A stretch of 64,000 bases of DNA from positions 1 to 64,000 of the forward strand of contig JAAVWC010000015.1 in the NCBI GenBank assembly GCA_023910675.1. Direction: 5' to 3'. How positions within the stretch are numbered: position 1 is the stretch's first letter; each line of letters starts with the position of its first letter. This DNA is from Gemmatimonas sp. (GTDB lineage Bacteria > Gemmatimonadota > Gemmatimonadetes > Gemmatimonadales > Gemmatimonadaceae). Made by a program: the position numbers and the translations under genes. This document shows, piece after piece, positions 44,089 to 54,431 of this stretch. Below the pieces are notes generated by a model, which saw nothing but the letters and a program-made list of their open reading frames with translations, had not been told where the DNA came from and ran no database searches.

Positions 44089-45969
44089 ATGACCATTTCC
44101 TGGATCGACTGGATCATCGTCCTGATCACGATTCTGGTCTGCTTCGTGCCCGCCCTCTTCCTGGCCAAGCGATCGGGGTCGAGCACCACCGAATTCTTCG
44201 CCTCCGGCCGCTCCGTCCCCTGGTGGCTGGCCGGCCTGTCCATGGTCGCCACGACCTTCTCGTCCGACACCCCCAACTGGGTGACGGAGCAGGTGCGACG
44301 CTACGGCGTCGCGGGCAACTGGCAGTGGTGGGCCTTTGTGCTCACCGGTATCGCCACGGTGTTCTTTTTCGCGCGCCTCTGGCGCCGCTCGGGCGTGCTC
44401 ACTGACCTCGAGTTCTACGAGCTGCGCTACTCCGGCAAGGAGGCGTCACTCGTGCGCGGGTTCCGCGCCGTCTACCTCGGCCTGTTTTTCAACTGCTTCA
44501 TCATGGGCATGGTGACGCTGGCCGCCTGCAAGATCGCCAACATTCTGTTCGGGCTCTCGCCGTGGCAGACGATTCTGCTCACCGGCGTGCTCAACGTGGT
44601 GTTCGCCGCGCACTCCGGACTGTGGGGCGTGCTCGTCATCGACATGATTCAGTTCTTCATCAAGATGACGGCCGTGTTTGCCGCGGCGTGGTTCTCGCTC
44701 GTCGAGGTTGGCCGCCGCTTGGGGAACGACGCGAACGGCTGGTTGGGGCTCAAGTTGCTCGTCGAGCGACTCTCCACGTTGCAGGTGGTGCAGGGCGCTG
44801 GTGATGCGCAGCCGGTCATGTCGACGCAGAACGGCACCGGTCAGCCCATTCTCGACATGATGCCGAACTTCAGCATGTCGGATTTGGCGCTCATGATCTT
44901 CATTCTGCCCATCGCCATCAGCTGGTGGGCCAATTGGTATCCGGGCGCAGAACCGGGCGGTGGTTCGTATATCGCGCAGCGTATGCTTGCCTCCAAGTCC
45001 GAAAAAGACTCGTTGGGTGGTACGCTGTTCTTCAATATTGCGCACTACGTCCTGCGCCCCTGGCCGTGGATCATCACGGCACTCTGCTCGATCATCGTCT
45101 ACCCCGACCTCGCCTCCATCAAGGCGGCGTTCCCCACGGCTGACCCTACCCTCATTGGGCACGATTCGGCGTTCCCGGCCATGCTCAAGTTTCTGCCGGT
45201 GGGCTTTGTGGGGCTCATGATTGGTGGACTGCTGGCCGCGAATTCATCGACGATTCTCACGCACCTCAACTGGGGGTCGTCGTATCTGGTGCACGACTTC
45301 TATCGCCGCTTCGTGCGCAAGGATGCGCCGGACTCGCACTACGTGAATGCCGGACGCCTCTCTACGGTCGTGCTGTACGTCTTTGCGGCGCTCCTGAGTC
45401 TCACGATGAGCTCCGCGCAGCAGGCGTTTCAGGTGTTGCTGTCCATCGGTGCGGGCACGGGTCTATTGTACATCGCACGATGGTTCTGGTGGCGCGTCTC
45501 GGCGTGGTGCGAAATCGTGGCCATGGTCGTTTCGCTGATCACGTCGCTCGCCGTGCCGCGTCTCATGACCGGTGCCGACTTTGCCACGACCACGATCGTG
45601 CAGGTGGGCATCACGACCTTGGCGTGGCTCATTACCGCCTTCGTAGGTCCGCAGACGGACCGCGCGACGCTGCTCAGCTTCGTACGCAAGGTGAAACCCG
45701 CCGGGCCGGGATGGACCGCGCAACGCGCCGAAGCCGGCATCAGCGATCGCGAAGTCGCCGAAGAGAATCGCATCGGCACGTCGATGATCGGGTGGCTGTC
45801 CGGCTGCGTCGTCATCTGGTCGTCGCTCTTCGCGATCGGCAACTTCCTGTACGCGTCGGGCGATCCGTCGCGCGTGACCGATGCCTGGGTGCTCACGGGC
45901 GTGTTCGTGGTGAGCGGGCTTGTGCTGCTCAGTGTGACGCGCAAGCTGTGGGCGGCGAGCGAGGGATAG
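44089..45969 (+). CDS. Sodium:solute symporter (SSS) family protein
   Basis: 626 residues from ATG 44089, with no ribosome binding site visible. Thirteen to fifteen transmembrane helices. SSS hallmarks are FFASGRSVPWWLAGLSMVATTFSSDTP near the start (broken helix 1; given here as FFASGRSVPWW and ATTFSSDTP), and GGLLAANSSTILTHLNWGSSY in the helix 8 region with the sodium-binding Ser/Thr (core LLAANSSTILTHL). The substrate may be a sugar, amino acid or organic acid. The length exceeds the usual 500-550 residues because of loops near residues 230-270 and a C-terminal extension. A family 2 hairpin follows the stop codon. Confidence 0.9.
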   Translation: MTISWIDWIIVLITILVCFVPALFLAKRSGSSTTEFFASGRSVPWWLAGLSMVATTFSSDTPNWVTEQVRRYGVAGNWQWWAFVLTGIATVFFFARLWRRSGVLTDLEFYELRYSGKEASLVRGFRAVYLGLFFNCFIMGMVTLAACKIANILFGLSPWQTILLTGVLNVVFAAHSGLWGVLVIDMIQFFIKMTAVFAAAWFSLVEVGRRLGNDANGWLGLKLLVERLSTLQVVQGAGDAQPVMSTQNGTGQPILDMMPNFSMSDLALMIFILPIAISWWANWYPGAEPGGGSYIAQRMLASKSEKDSLGGTLFFNIAHYVLRPWPWIITALCSIIVYPDLASIKAAFPTADPTLIGHDSAFPAMLKFLPVGFVGLMIGGLLAANSSTILTHLNWGSSYLVHDFYRRFVRKDAPDSHYVNAGRLSTVVLYVFAALLSLTMSSAQQAFQVLLSIGAGTGLLYIARWFWWRVSAWCEIVAMVVSLITSLAVPRLMTGADFATTTIVQVGITTLAWLITAFVGPQTDRATLLSFVRKVKPAGPGWTAQRAEAGISDREVAEENRIGTSMIGWLSGCVVIWSSLFAIGNFLYASGDPSRVTDAWVLTGVFVVSGLVLLSVTRKLWAASEG

Positions 45970-45981
45970 GCCGCCGCCGTT

Positions 45982-46087
45982 CCTGCGCCCCTGCCGTCTG
46001 TGTGGCTGCCGTCTGCGTTCTCGGCGCGATCCCGCCGCATCGCGCCGAGACAGCAGACGGCAGCCACACAGACAGCAGGAGCGCAGG
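45982..46087. repeat. Hairpin repeat family 2, copy C
   Basis: The longest and cleanest member: arms of about 49 bp around the loop CCCGCCGC at 46031-46038. The inner stem is TCTCGGCGCGAT/ATCGCGCCGAGA and the outer stem includes CTGCCGTCTGTGTGGCTGCC paired with GGCAGCCACACAGACAGCAG. It begins 12 bases after the symporter stop and ends nine bases before the stop of the convergent DUF4175 gene, so it is placed as a bidirectional terminator. Confidence 0.88.
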
Positions 46088-46096
46088 GATACCTGC

Positions 46097-49000
46097 TTAC
46101 GGCGCCCGCTTCTTTCCGCCGGCCAGCGATCGGTAGTACTCCTCGACCATCTGGCGATATTCCGCGGGCGCACTCGTCCGCGCGCCAACCGCGGGGCGAC
46201 CTTCCGCGCTGCCGGCCACGGCGCGATAGAGCGAGAACTCGAAGTCCTTGAGCCGTTCGACCAGCGCGCTCTGGAGCTGCTCTACGCCTTTGGGATCGCC
46301 AAAGGCGCCGCTGTTCTCGAATTCGCGCATCGCTTGAATTGCCCGATCGAGATCCTGCGTGCCGACGCCCTGCGCCGCGGCGTCACGGCGAACTTCTTCG
46401 GCGCTCTGCCTGCGCATGCGCATTTCCCGCGCGAACTGCTCAGCGTCGGCGCGCGTGACCCCGGGAGGCATCGCACCTCCGCCACGTCCCATCTGATTGC
46501 CAGGCTGTCCACCGGGACGCGCTGCGCCTTGTGCCGCACCGCCGCGTGCGCCGCCTTGCTGCTGGCCCTGCTGGCCCTGTGCGCGTTGCGCCACGCGTTC
46601 GCGCAGCGACTCCATGCCCGATACGAGATCGCGCGTGCGCTCGAGCGTCCGCTCCTGACCGCGTGACGCAGACTCGCCTTGCAGCGATCCCGACGCGCTA
46701 CGCAGACGTTCCGACACATCGCGGAGATTCTCGCCAATCTGATTCTCGAACGCCTCGGCATACTCCGCGCTCCCGCTCCGTGCAACCTGCTTGGAGAAGT
46801 CGATCTTGTCGGCAAGGCGTGTTTCGCGAATGGCATCGGCGGCGCTGGCGACTTGGCCTGCGGCCTTGGGCTGCTCGCGCCGCGCCGCACGCGACAGTCT
46901 GTCGGCAGCAATCTCCAGCTGACGCACATCGGCACTGAGCTTGTCCTTCTGCTGCGAAAGCTGCTGCTGACGCTGTGCACGCTCGCCGACCGATGCGCCC
47001 TGCATCTCCTCTACGCCTTCAGCAATCTGCTGCTGACGCGCCTCGAGATCGCGCGCCCTGTCGGAGAGCTCCTGAATGCCACGCGCGGTGCCCGACGCCC
47101 GCGCGCCCTCCAAATTGCGCGCCGCTCTGTTCAACTCCTCGAGCGCCGCGCTGCCTTGCGCTGATGACCCGGTCGCCGCGCGGCGCATGTTGTCGGCCGC
47201 CTGCTGCAACTGCTGCGCGGCACGCTGCAACTCCTGGTTGTTCTCCTCGCGTGCCAGGCGCTCGAGACGACGGGCCTCTTCTGCTGCCTGCCGCGCCAGC
47301 TCACGCTGCACACCGCTCGCACTGTTGCCACCGCTCGGGCTCCCTGAAGACGAACGCCCAGCCGCACCGGCTGATGCACCGCCAGACGACGCGCCACCGG
47401 CAGACGACCCCGACGCGCCACCGTCCTGTGCCATTCGCTGCCGCATGGCTTCTGCCATGCGCTGCATCCGTTCGTTCTCCTGCTGCTGTCGACTCGCCAG
47501 TTGACGCAACCGGTCGAGCGTTTCGTCGACCTGCGGCTGCGCGCCGTCCTGCGCACGCTGCTGCTGCACCGTCTCGTACTGGTTGCGCTGTTTGTCGTTC
47601 TGCAACTCGAACAGGTCGGCGAGATCTTCTGCGCGCTGCTGGCCACCCCCGCCGCCTCCGCCGCCGCCACCGCCGCCGCCCATCTGCACCTGCACATCGC
47701 GATACAGCGCCTCGGCACGCTGCAGCCGCTGCAGGGCGCGCTGTCCCGGCCCCAAGGCGTCGTTGCCGCGCACTAGCCCCAGTTGTTCCTCGGCGCTCTT
47801 GAGCTCGACGGTGGCCTGCTGCAGTTCCGCGCGAATCTTCGCGAAGTTGGTGTCCTGCGCGGCCACGCCTCGTTCGGCCAAACGCTTCACCAGTTGATCG
47901 ACGTCCTCGCGCAAGCGCCCTTCGGCAATCGCCAGCGTCGTCATGTTTTCGCGACGCTGCTTGGCATTGGTGGCCGCACTGTCGCGCAACCAGTTGAAGG
48001 TGCCCGCCACCACTTCACGCTGACGCGCGACGAACCCGTCGGGCGAATCGCCTTGCGGTTGACCACCACCACCCTGCTGTTGCTGCTGCGCGCGTTGGTC
48101 CGATTGCCGATAATCCTTCCCGAAGGGACGCACTTCGAGAAAGTATACGTCGCTGCTCCCCACGAGCCCCGCACCATCCTTGGCGACCGCGTGGTACGCC
48201 ACCAGGTCGCCGGGCTGCAGCGACATCTCCTCGAGAAAGAGCGTGTGTGCACCGCGTGTGTCGCGCGGGCGACTCGATCCACTCGAGATCGTCACCCGCT
48301 TCTCGTCACCGCCGTTGACGCGATAGCGCAGCTCGAGCGAGCGCACTCCCAGGTCGTCCGACGACTGCACGGCAATCGTGACTTCATCGGTGTTGCTCAC
48401 CTTCGTGTCGCGGCCGGGCTCCTCGATGCGTACAATGGGCGCGCGGTCGGGGATAGCATCGACGACATACTCCACGCCGCCGGCGACGCTGGTGCCATCG
48501 GCCGTCGCGAGATCGACGTGATAGAAGCCGCTCTTCTGTACGGTGAAGCGCCCCACGACGGTGCTGTCACTCTCGCGCGCCATCGCCACTGTACGACCAT
48601 CGTCGAAACGGAGGGTGCCGCCGGCGACGGCGCGCGTCACCTTGGCGCGTACGACCACCGTCGTGCCAACGACAGCCGCCAGGTCGCCCGTATCAGCAAT
48701 GTGCTCGGCAGGCAATCCGCTGTACGACGGGAACTGCAGGTCGAGCGACACGCGCGAGACGGCCGGCAGATCGTTCACCGTCAGTGTGAAGATCGCCGAG
48801 CGCACCTCGGCCGACTCCACGTAGTACTCAGTGCGTTGCACGATGTCGAACAACCGCGAACCGAAACGCGACGAATCCGCCTCGGGGGCCATGGGCAAAC
48901 GCTGCCATTCGCCCGCGCTGTCGCTCCGGAATACGAGCTCCGCGATCGACGCCGTAAAGCCCACCAGCGCCGCTTCCACCTCGATGGCGCCGCCACGCGG

Positions 49001-49612
49001 GACGCTCGTGTTTCCGGGCGTCACCGTAAGCATACGTACCGGCACCGCGGCTTGAGCGGTGCTGTACGGCACGAACAGCAACCGGGCCACGTCGCGCACC
49101 GCCTGCGGTCCGAAAAACAACGTCAGCGCGGCGCCAGCGGACACACCGGCAAACGCCTGTCCCGCGCGAATCATGCGAGGCCGCTCGAGCGCCATGTGCG
49201 CTTCGAGCGGGCGAATGGCCGCTGCGGCACGCGACATGAGTCGTGCCGATAGCGATGGCGACGGACGCTCATGTTCCGGGAGCTGCGCTTCCTGCACCGC
49301 GGTGAGGAGTGCCTGCTTGAGCGACGGTTCCCGCTCCTCTACGTACAAGGCAAACCGTTCATCCGATGCGCGACGCAGCAATGGCACGAGTAGGCCATAC
49401 ACGAGCGCGCCGGCAACCATCAGGTAGCCGAATGCACGAGCGATGACGGGCCCGGTGGCGCTTCCGTCGGTCAGTCGTATCACGACCAGTGCCGCCACTG
49501 TGGCCAGCACGACCGCGACGGCCAACCAGACGAGCGATTCGAGCAACACTCGCAGACGCCACTGCCGACGCAGGGCTGCCAGCGTGGTGAGCAACTGCCG
49601 ATCGGGGCTCAT
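46097..49612 (-). CDS. DUF4175-like giant membrane-anchored coiled-coil protein
   Basis: 1171 residues from ATG 49612. Two transmembrane helices at about 22-75 and one near 150-170 anchor the protein; an Ig-like periplasmic part follows (about 190-540, TVTPGNTSVPRGGAIEVEAAL). From about residue 580 to the end it is Gln/Arg/Glu-rich with long coiled coils, interrupted by a poly-Gly run, a Gly/Ser linker and a Gly/Gln linker. This matches the DUF4175 proteins at the end of MoxR/DUF58/BatA operons in several phyla. It is the last of eight genes; its role is probably an envelope scaffold. Confidence 0.8.
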   Translation of the reverse strand: MSPDRQLLTTLAALRRQWRLRVLLESLVWLAVAVVLATVAALVVIRLTDGSATGPVIARAFGYLMVAGALVYGLLVPLLRRASDERFALYVEEREPSLKQALLTAVQEAQLPEHERPSPSLSARLMSRAAAAIRPLEAHMALERPRMIRAGQAFAGVSAGAALTLFFGPQAVRDVARLLFVPYSTAQAAVPVRMLTVTPGNTSVPRGGAIEVEAALVGFTASIAELVFRSDSAGEWQRLPMAPEADSSRFGSRLFDIVQRTEYYVESAEVRSAIFTLTVNDLPAVSRVSLDLQFPSYSGLPAEHIADTGDLAAVVGTTVVVRAKVTRAVAGGTLRFDDGRTVAMARESDSTVVGRFTVQKSGFYHVDLATADGTSVAGGVEYVVDAIPDRAPIVRIEEPGRDTKVSNTDEVTIAVQSSDDLGVRSLELRYRVNGGDEKRVTISSGSSRPRDTRGAHTLFLEEMSLQPGDLVAYHAVAKDGAGLVGSSDVYFLEVRPFGKDYRQSDQRAQQQQQGGGGQPQGDSPDGFVARQREVVAGTFNWLRDSAATNAKQRRENMTTLAIAEGRLREDVDQLVKRLAERGVAAQDTNFAKIRAELQQATVELKSAEEQLGLVRGNDALGPGQRALQRLQRAEALYRDVQVQMGGGGGGGGGGGGGQQRAEDLADLFELQNDKQRNQYETVQQQRAQDGAQPQVDETLDRLRQLASRQQQENERMQRMAEAMRQRMAQDGGASGSSAGGASSGGASAGAAGRSSSGSPSGGNSASGVQRELARQAAEEARRLERLAREENNQELQRAAQQLQQAADNMRRAATGSSAQGSAALEELNRAARNLEGARASGTARGIQELSDRARDLEARQQQIAEGVEEMQGASVGERAQRQQQLSQQKDKLSADVRQLEIAADRLSRAARREQPKAAGQVASAADAIRETRLADKIDFSKQVARSGSAEYAEAFENQIGENLRDVSERLRSASGSLQGESASRGQERTLERTRDLVSGMESLRERVAQRAQGQQGQQQGGARGGAAQGAARPGGQPGNQMGRGGGAMPPGVTRADAEQFAREMRMRRQSAEEVRRDAAAQGVGTQDLDRAIQAMREFENSGAFGDPKGVEQLQSALVERLKDFEFSLYRAVAGSAEGRPAVGARTSAPAEYRQMVEEYYRSLAGGKKRAP

Positions 49613-49664
49613 GCGTAGTGCTCCGGCTTGCTGGGAACGCACATGGGACAGCTCACAGTGGACT

Positions 49665-51692
49665 TCACGACTGACTCCGCGCCTGTGACACGATACGACG
49701 CGCCGTACCACGGCGACCGCGTGTGGCGACAAATGTTTCCAGCACCAGCAGCAACAGCGCGGCCAGCAACAGCAAGCGCCATGGCGACTGTCGACGCTCG
49801 AGTTCCTCGTCGGACTGCGGCGCGTCGGCGGAGCGGCCCGAGCGGTTCGCGCCGGTCTGCACGCCAAGCAACAGCTCGGCGGTGTCCATTGGCGTGAGGA
49901 CTGACTCCGACGTGGGCACGTTCACGGCAAGCAGACTGACCGCATCGCCACCAACACGTTCGGCGTACGCGCGGTACACGCCGGCGTCGGTTAGTGGAAT
50001 CGCGGTGCCCTGCGAATCGGCCACCGGGCGAATAAGTGTTCCGTCGGGTGCTTCCACCACCGGCGACGCGATGGCGCGGGAAAGTGCCCAGCGCTCGCCC
50101 GTGGTGCGCCAGAGCGGCGTCGCGTCACGCCCCGAGGCGTGCATGACCAGCTGTCGCACGAACGGGAGAAACGCAGGCTGCAGCGGGAAGTCTCCAGCAT
50201 TGTTGTCGAGCGGCAGCGCCAACAGGAGAACCCGTCCCTGACCGACGCGTCGCTCGACAACCGCGGGAAGTCCATCATCAAAGCGTGCGAGCACGGCGCC
50301 TTCGGACGCAGCGTCGAGCCGAGCGTATCGGAAGAGGCGTACCGCGCCGAGTGCGTCGGGTACCTCGCGAAATGGCGCGAAGAGCGGGTGCTCCGTGCGG
50401 ACATCGCGTAGTGTGCCGCCTCGATCACTCAGCCGGTCCGCGCTGCCGGCCACCGTTGCCGGTATGAGCGGTGACAGGCTGCCGCGGCGTGCCCCAAGCC
50501 GTCGACCAACCACGACCACCGCCCCACCGCCGGCTTCGAGCCAGGGGGTAATGGTGCTCCCAGGCACGGCGTCCCAATACACCATGACACCAGTGCGCGC
50601 CGAGGGGGCCGCTGCGCTCGCATCGCGTGTCAGCTGGACCGACGGCGCGCGTCCGATGTCGAGCGCGCGCTCGAAGAACAGCGTTTCGGCGCCCCCGTTG
50701 ATGAGCGTCACTCGCAGGTCATCGTCGCGGGGCACCACGGCCACCAGCGTGTCGTCTGCGGCGAGCGCATCCGGCGACAGTGAGAGTTGCACCGCCACGG
50801 CACCTTCCGGCGCGGGCACCGGCGCAAACGTGACGACCGTTTCTCCGGTTGGGGCAAGGGTGACCTGTTGTGTGGCGGCTTCGCGTCCATTGAGCACGAG
50901 GCGCACCGTGCGCTCCTGCGGCGCCGTTCCCCCGTGACGCTGCAGGCGCGCCTTCACCGCAAGTAGCGTCCGCTCGCCACTCACCACGCGTCGCGCATCG
51001 ATGGCGTGTACGGTGCTGTTCTCCCAACGTTCAGGACCAACGACAATGCCTCGCACCGATACGCCGGTTGGGAGTTCTACGCCCGCAACCCCTACGGCTC
51101 CGGCGCGTTGCAGGTCGGAAATGACGACGATCTGGGCCGCGGCAAACGGCGCATCGAGCAGCTGCTGGCGTGCGACGCGCAGTGCCGGCGCGAGGCGGGT
51201 ACCGCGTGCCCGCGGTGAAAGGCTCGCCAGCGAGGCGACGGCCGCAGCTTTGTCGGTGGTCAGACGCTGACGCGTTTCCGCCATGTCGTCGTACGCCACG
51301 ACGGCGACACGATCGTTGTTGCCAAGTGTCGCGATCACGGCGCGCGCCGAATCGAGTGCGCGGGCCCACGTGCCCTCGTAGCCCATGCTCAGTGAGCGGT
51401 CGACGAGCAGGACAACGGCGCGACTGCGGGCATCGCCCGCACGCGCGCGCTGCGAACGGAAGAGTGGACGCGAGAAGGCAAAGACGAGCAGCGCCAGCGC
51501 TGCGAGACGCATAAGCAATAGCGGCCAGTCGCTGACCCGCTGCCGTTGTTCGGTGCGGATAGTCAGCTTCTCGAGGAACATCAGCGACGGGAACAGCTGA
51601 GGCTTGTCGCGATCGCGGTGGCGCAAGTGCAGCAGCAGCGGCACGGCCAGTGCGGCCATGGCGGCGAGAAACGCCGGGACGAGGAATCCCAT
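49665..51692 (-). CDS. BatA-type N-terminal domain and VWA membrane protein
   Basis: 675 residues from ATG 51692, two bases after the DUF58 stop codon. The N-terminus (GFLVPAFLAAMAALAVPLLLHL) is the BatA aerotolerance-regulator helix, with a second helix near residues 58-77. A VWA domain follows with the MIDAS motif DRSLSM and VVISDLQ. The middle and C-terminal regions resemble the DUF1355/GATase1-like fold, and a final transmembrane helix (LLLLAALLLLVLETFVA) ends the protein. It should be a periplasm-facing adaptor acted on by the MoxR ATPase. Confidence 0.85.
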   Translation of the reverse strand: MGFLVPAFLAAMAALAVPLLLHLRHRDRDKPQLFPSLMFLEKLTIRTEQRQRVSDWPLLLMRLAALALLVFAFSRPLFRSQRARAGDARSRAVVLLVDRSLSMGYEGTWARALDSARAVIATLGNNDRVAVVAYDDMAETRQRLTTDKAAAVASLASLSPRARGTRLAPALRVARQQLLDAPFAAAQIVVISDLQRAGAVGVAGVELPTGVSVRGIVVGPERWENSTVHAIDARRVVSGERTLLAVKARLQRHGGTAPQERTVRLVLNGREAATQQVTLAPTGETVVTFAPVPAPEGAVAVQLSLSPDALAADDTLVAVVPRDDDLRVTLINGGAETLFFERALDIGRAPSVQLTRDASAAAPSARTGVMVYWDAVPGSTITPWLEAGGGAVVVVGRRLGARRGSLSPLIPATVAGSADRLSDRGGTLRDVRTEHPLFAPFREVPDALGAVRLFRYARLDAASEGAVLARFDDGLPAVVERRVGQGRVLLLALPLDNNAGDFPLQPAFLPFVRQLVMHASGRDATPLWRTTGERWALSRAIASPVVEAPDGTLIRPVADSQGTAIPLTDAGVYRAYAERVGGDAVSLLAVNVPTSESVLTPMDTAELLLGVQTGANRSGRSADAPQSDEELERRQSPWRLLLLAALLLLVLETFVATRGRRGTARRIVSQARSQS

Positions 51693-51694
51693 CG

Positions 51695-52594
51695 TCAGCG
51701 CACCCGGCTGCGCGACAGCCGCGCGTCGAGATAGCTGTGCAGCGCGCGATCGAGTGGCTCGCTGGTGTCGAGGCGCACGTAATCGGCACCGGCCGCGGTG
51801 AAGCGCGACTGCAGCGCCTCATGGTGTGCCGTCACGAGCGCCTTGTACTTGTCGCGCAAGGCCGCCGGCTTGAGTGGAAGCAGCGCGCCGGTCTCGGCAT
51901 CTTCGAACGTCGTGTCGTCGTCGCCGGGCAAGTCGCGTTCGCTCGGATCGACTACGTGGAACACGATGACATCGTGCCCGTGCATGCGCAGCGCGTCGAC
52001 CGCGCGCCCGACGGCGTCGGGCTGCTCGTAACAATCGCTCACCAGCACCAGAATGCCGGCACGCTGTGACAACAACCCTACCTTCTCGAGCGACGTGATC
52101 AGCTGGCTCGGTCCGCCTGCCCTGGTCGCCGCCAGCGTGTGCAGCATGCGCTGCAGATGCCGCACCGACGGCGGGATGACGTCGACGAGCTCCTGCGTGA
52201 ACGTCGCCAATCCAACGCGGTCGCCCTGCGTCTTGGAGAGCCAGGCCAGGCTGGCGGTAAGCATGCGCGCGTACGCGAACTTCGTGACCGCGCCGCTGCC
52301 GTAGTTCATGCTTCCCGATGTGTCGACCGCGAAGAGCACGCTCGCATTGGTGTCGGCGTCGTACTCCTTGATGTAGAACCGGTCAGTCCGGCCGTACACA
52401 CGCCAGTCGATGCGCCGCAGGTCGTCCCCCGGCTGATACGACCGATGTTCTGCAAAGTCGAGCGACGACCCCTTGCGCATGGAGCGATGCTGACCGTGCA
52501 TGAAGCCGTCCACGACGGAACGCGCCAACAGCGCGAGATCGGAGATCTTCGCAAGCAGCGCAGGGTCGAGAAAGGCAGCCGGAGCAGCAGACAC
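51695..52594 (-). CDS. DUF58 domain protein (MoxR partner, VWA-like)
   Basis: 299 residues from GTG 52594. The DUF58 signature FAEHRSYQPGDDLRRIDWRVY is present (core EHRSYQPGDDLRRIDW), followed by a VWA-like domain with the metal-site motif VDTSGSMNYG. No membrane segment, unlike many DUF58 proteins. It lies 12 bases after the moxR gene and two bases before the BatA-like gene. MoxR/DUF58 pairs act as a AAA+ chaperone and its substrate adaptor in assembly of cofactor enzymes or envelope complexes. Confidence 0.9.
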   Translation of the reverse strand: MSAAPAAFLDPALLAKISDLALLARSVVDGFMHGQHRSMRKGSSLDFAEHRSYQPGDDLRRIDWRVYGRTDRFYIKEYDADTNASVLFAVDTSGSMNYGSGAVTKFAYARMLTASLAWLSKTQGDRVGLATFTQELVDVIPPSVRHLQRMLHTLAATRAGGPSQLITSLEKVGLLSQRAGILVLVSDCYEQPDAVGRAVDALRMHGHDVIVFHVVDPSERDLPGDDDTTFEDAETGALLPLKPAALRDKYKALVTAHHEALQSRFTAAGADYVRLDTSEPLDRALHSYLDARLSRSRVR

Positions 52595-52606
52595 AGGAGA
52601 TACCGG

Positions 52607-53635
<1,029 letters not shown>

Positions 53636-53661
53636 GCAGGTCCTCGGCAGAGAGGGGAAGG

Positions 53662-54423
53662 TCAACGCGTCAACGCGTAGATGATGTAGTTCACGCCCAG
53701 CTTGTACGCTTCGTTCGACAGATCCACGGGAAACATTCCTACGTCGGAGAACTCCCACATCTCGGACAGGTCGTTGTTGTAGTTCGCGATAGCCAGCAGT
53801 CGCTTCTTGGGGTCGTTGTCCTCGAAGTAACCGTAGAACTCCGACTTGAGGCCGTAGTACGGATGCGTGTACGCGAGCGTCTTCACTTTGTAGAACGCAT
53901 CGAACACCGGATGCGTGAGCTCCATCGGGATGGCGCGGGCATTCGGCAGCACCCGGCGCATCTGACTCTCGAAGTTGAGCCAATGCTGGCCGGCAAAATC
54001 GTCGAAAATGATGAAACCGCCTTTGGCGAGATAACTCCGCAGCCCGAGCACTTCCTTGTCGTTCGGACGCCAGAAGCCCGGCTCGGCCATGTACGCCACC
54101 GGATACTTGCCCAACTCCCGATCGTCGAGCGTCAGGATGTTGCTCGATCCCAATCGAACGCGTGCCGTGGAGAGCGTGCTCAGGATTTTGGTGAAGTTCC
54201 GCTCGCCACGCGGATAGTCGTGTGACCATGGCAGGTCACGGCCGCCCCGGAAACCGCTCCCGCTGCTCAAATCCGGCAGCATGTACTTCACACGCACCCA
54301 CGTAAACCGTCCGTCGTACGCGACGTTCGGTTCGAACTCCGGCGCACGCCGGCGCTGCGCTTGCACGGCCGACGCGCCCAGCAGGCCTGAGAGGTACACG
54401 CTCGCCAACAGTAAACGACGCAT
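53662..54423 (-). CDS. DUF4159 domain secreted protein
   Basis: 253 residues from ATG 54423, supported by GAGG six bases upstream; ATG 54435 overlaps the preceding stop codon and is in frame. The signal peptide ends near AVQAQ. The mature protein is a full DUF4159 domain (FTWVRVKYMLPD, LGLRSYLAKGGFIIFDDF, YYGLKSEFYGYFEDN, LGVNYIIYALTR), a GATase1-like fold that appears beside MoxR/DUF58 genes in many Gram-negative phyla. Function unknown; probably periplasmic or membrane-associated. Confidence 0.88.
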   Translation of the reverse strand: MRRLLLASVYLSGLLGASAVQAQRRRAPEFEPNVAYDGRFTWVRVKYMLPDLSSGSGFRGGRDLPWSHDYPRGERNFTKILSTLSTARVRLGSSNILTLDDRELGKYPVAYMAEPGFWRPNDKEVLGLRSYLAKGGFIIFDDFAGQHWLNFESQMRRVLPNARAIPMELTHPVFDAFYKVKTLAYTHPYYGLKSEFYGYFEDNDPKKRLLAIANYNNDLSEMWEFSDVGMFPVDLSNEAYKLGVNYIIYALTR

Positions 54424-54431
54424 TGTAGTCC

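Noticed and set aside
47783-49252. 489-codon plus-strand frame
   Set aside because: Antisense of the DUF4175 gene, no recognisable motif.
54310-54350. A GGTTCGAACTCC motif resembling a tRNA T-arm
   Set aside because: It lies inside the DUF4159 coding sequence and no cloverleaf can be built around it. No tRNA or rRNA was found in the window.
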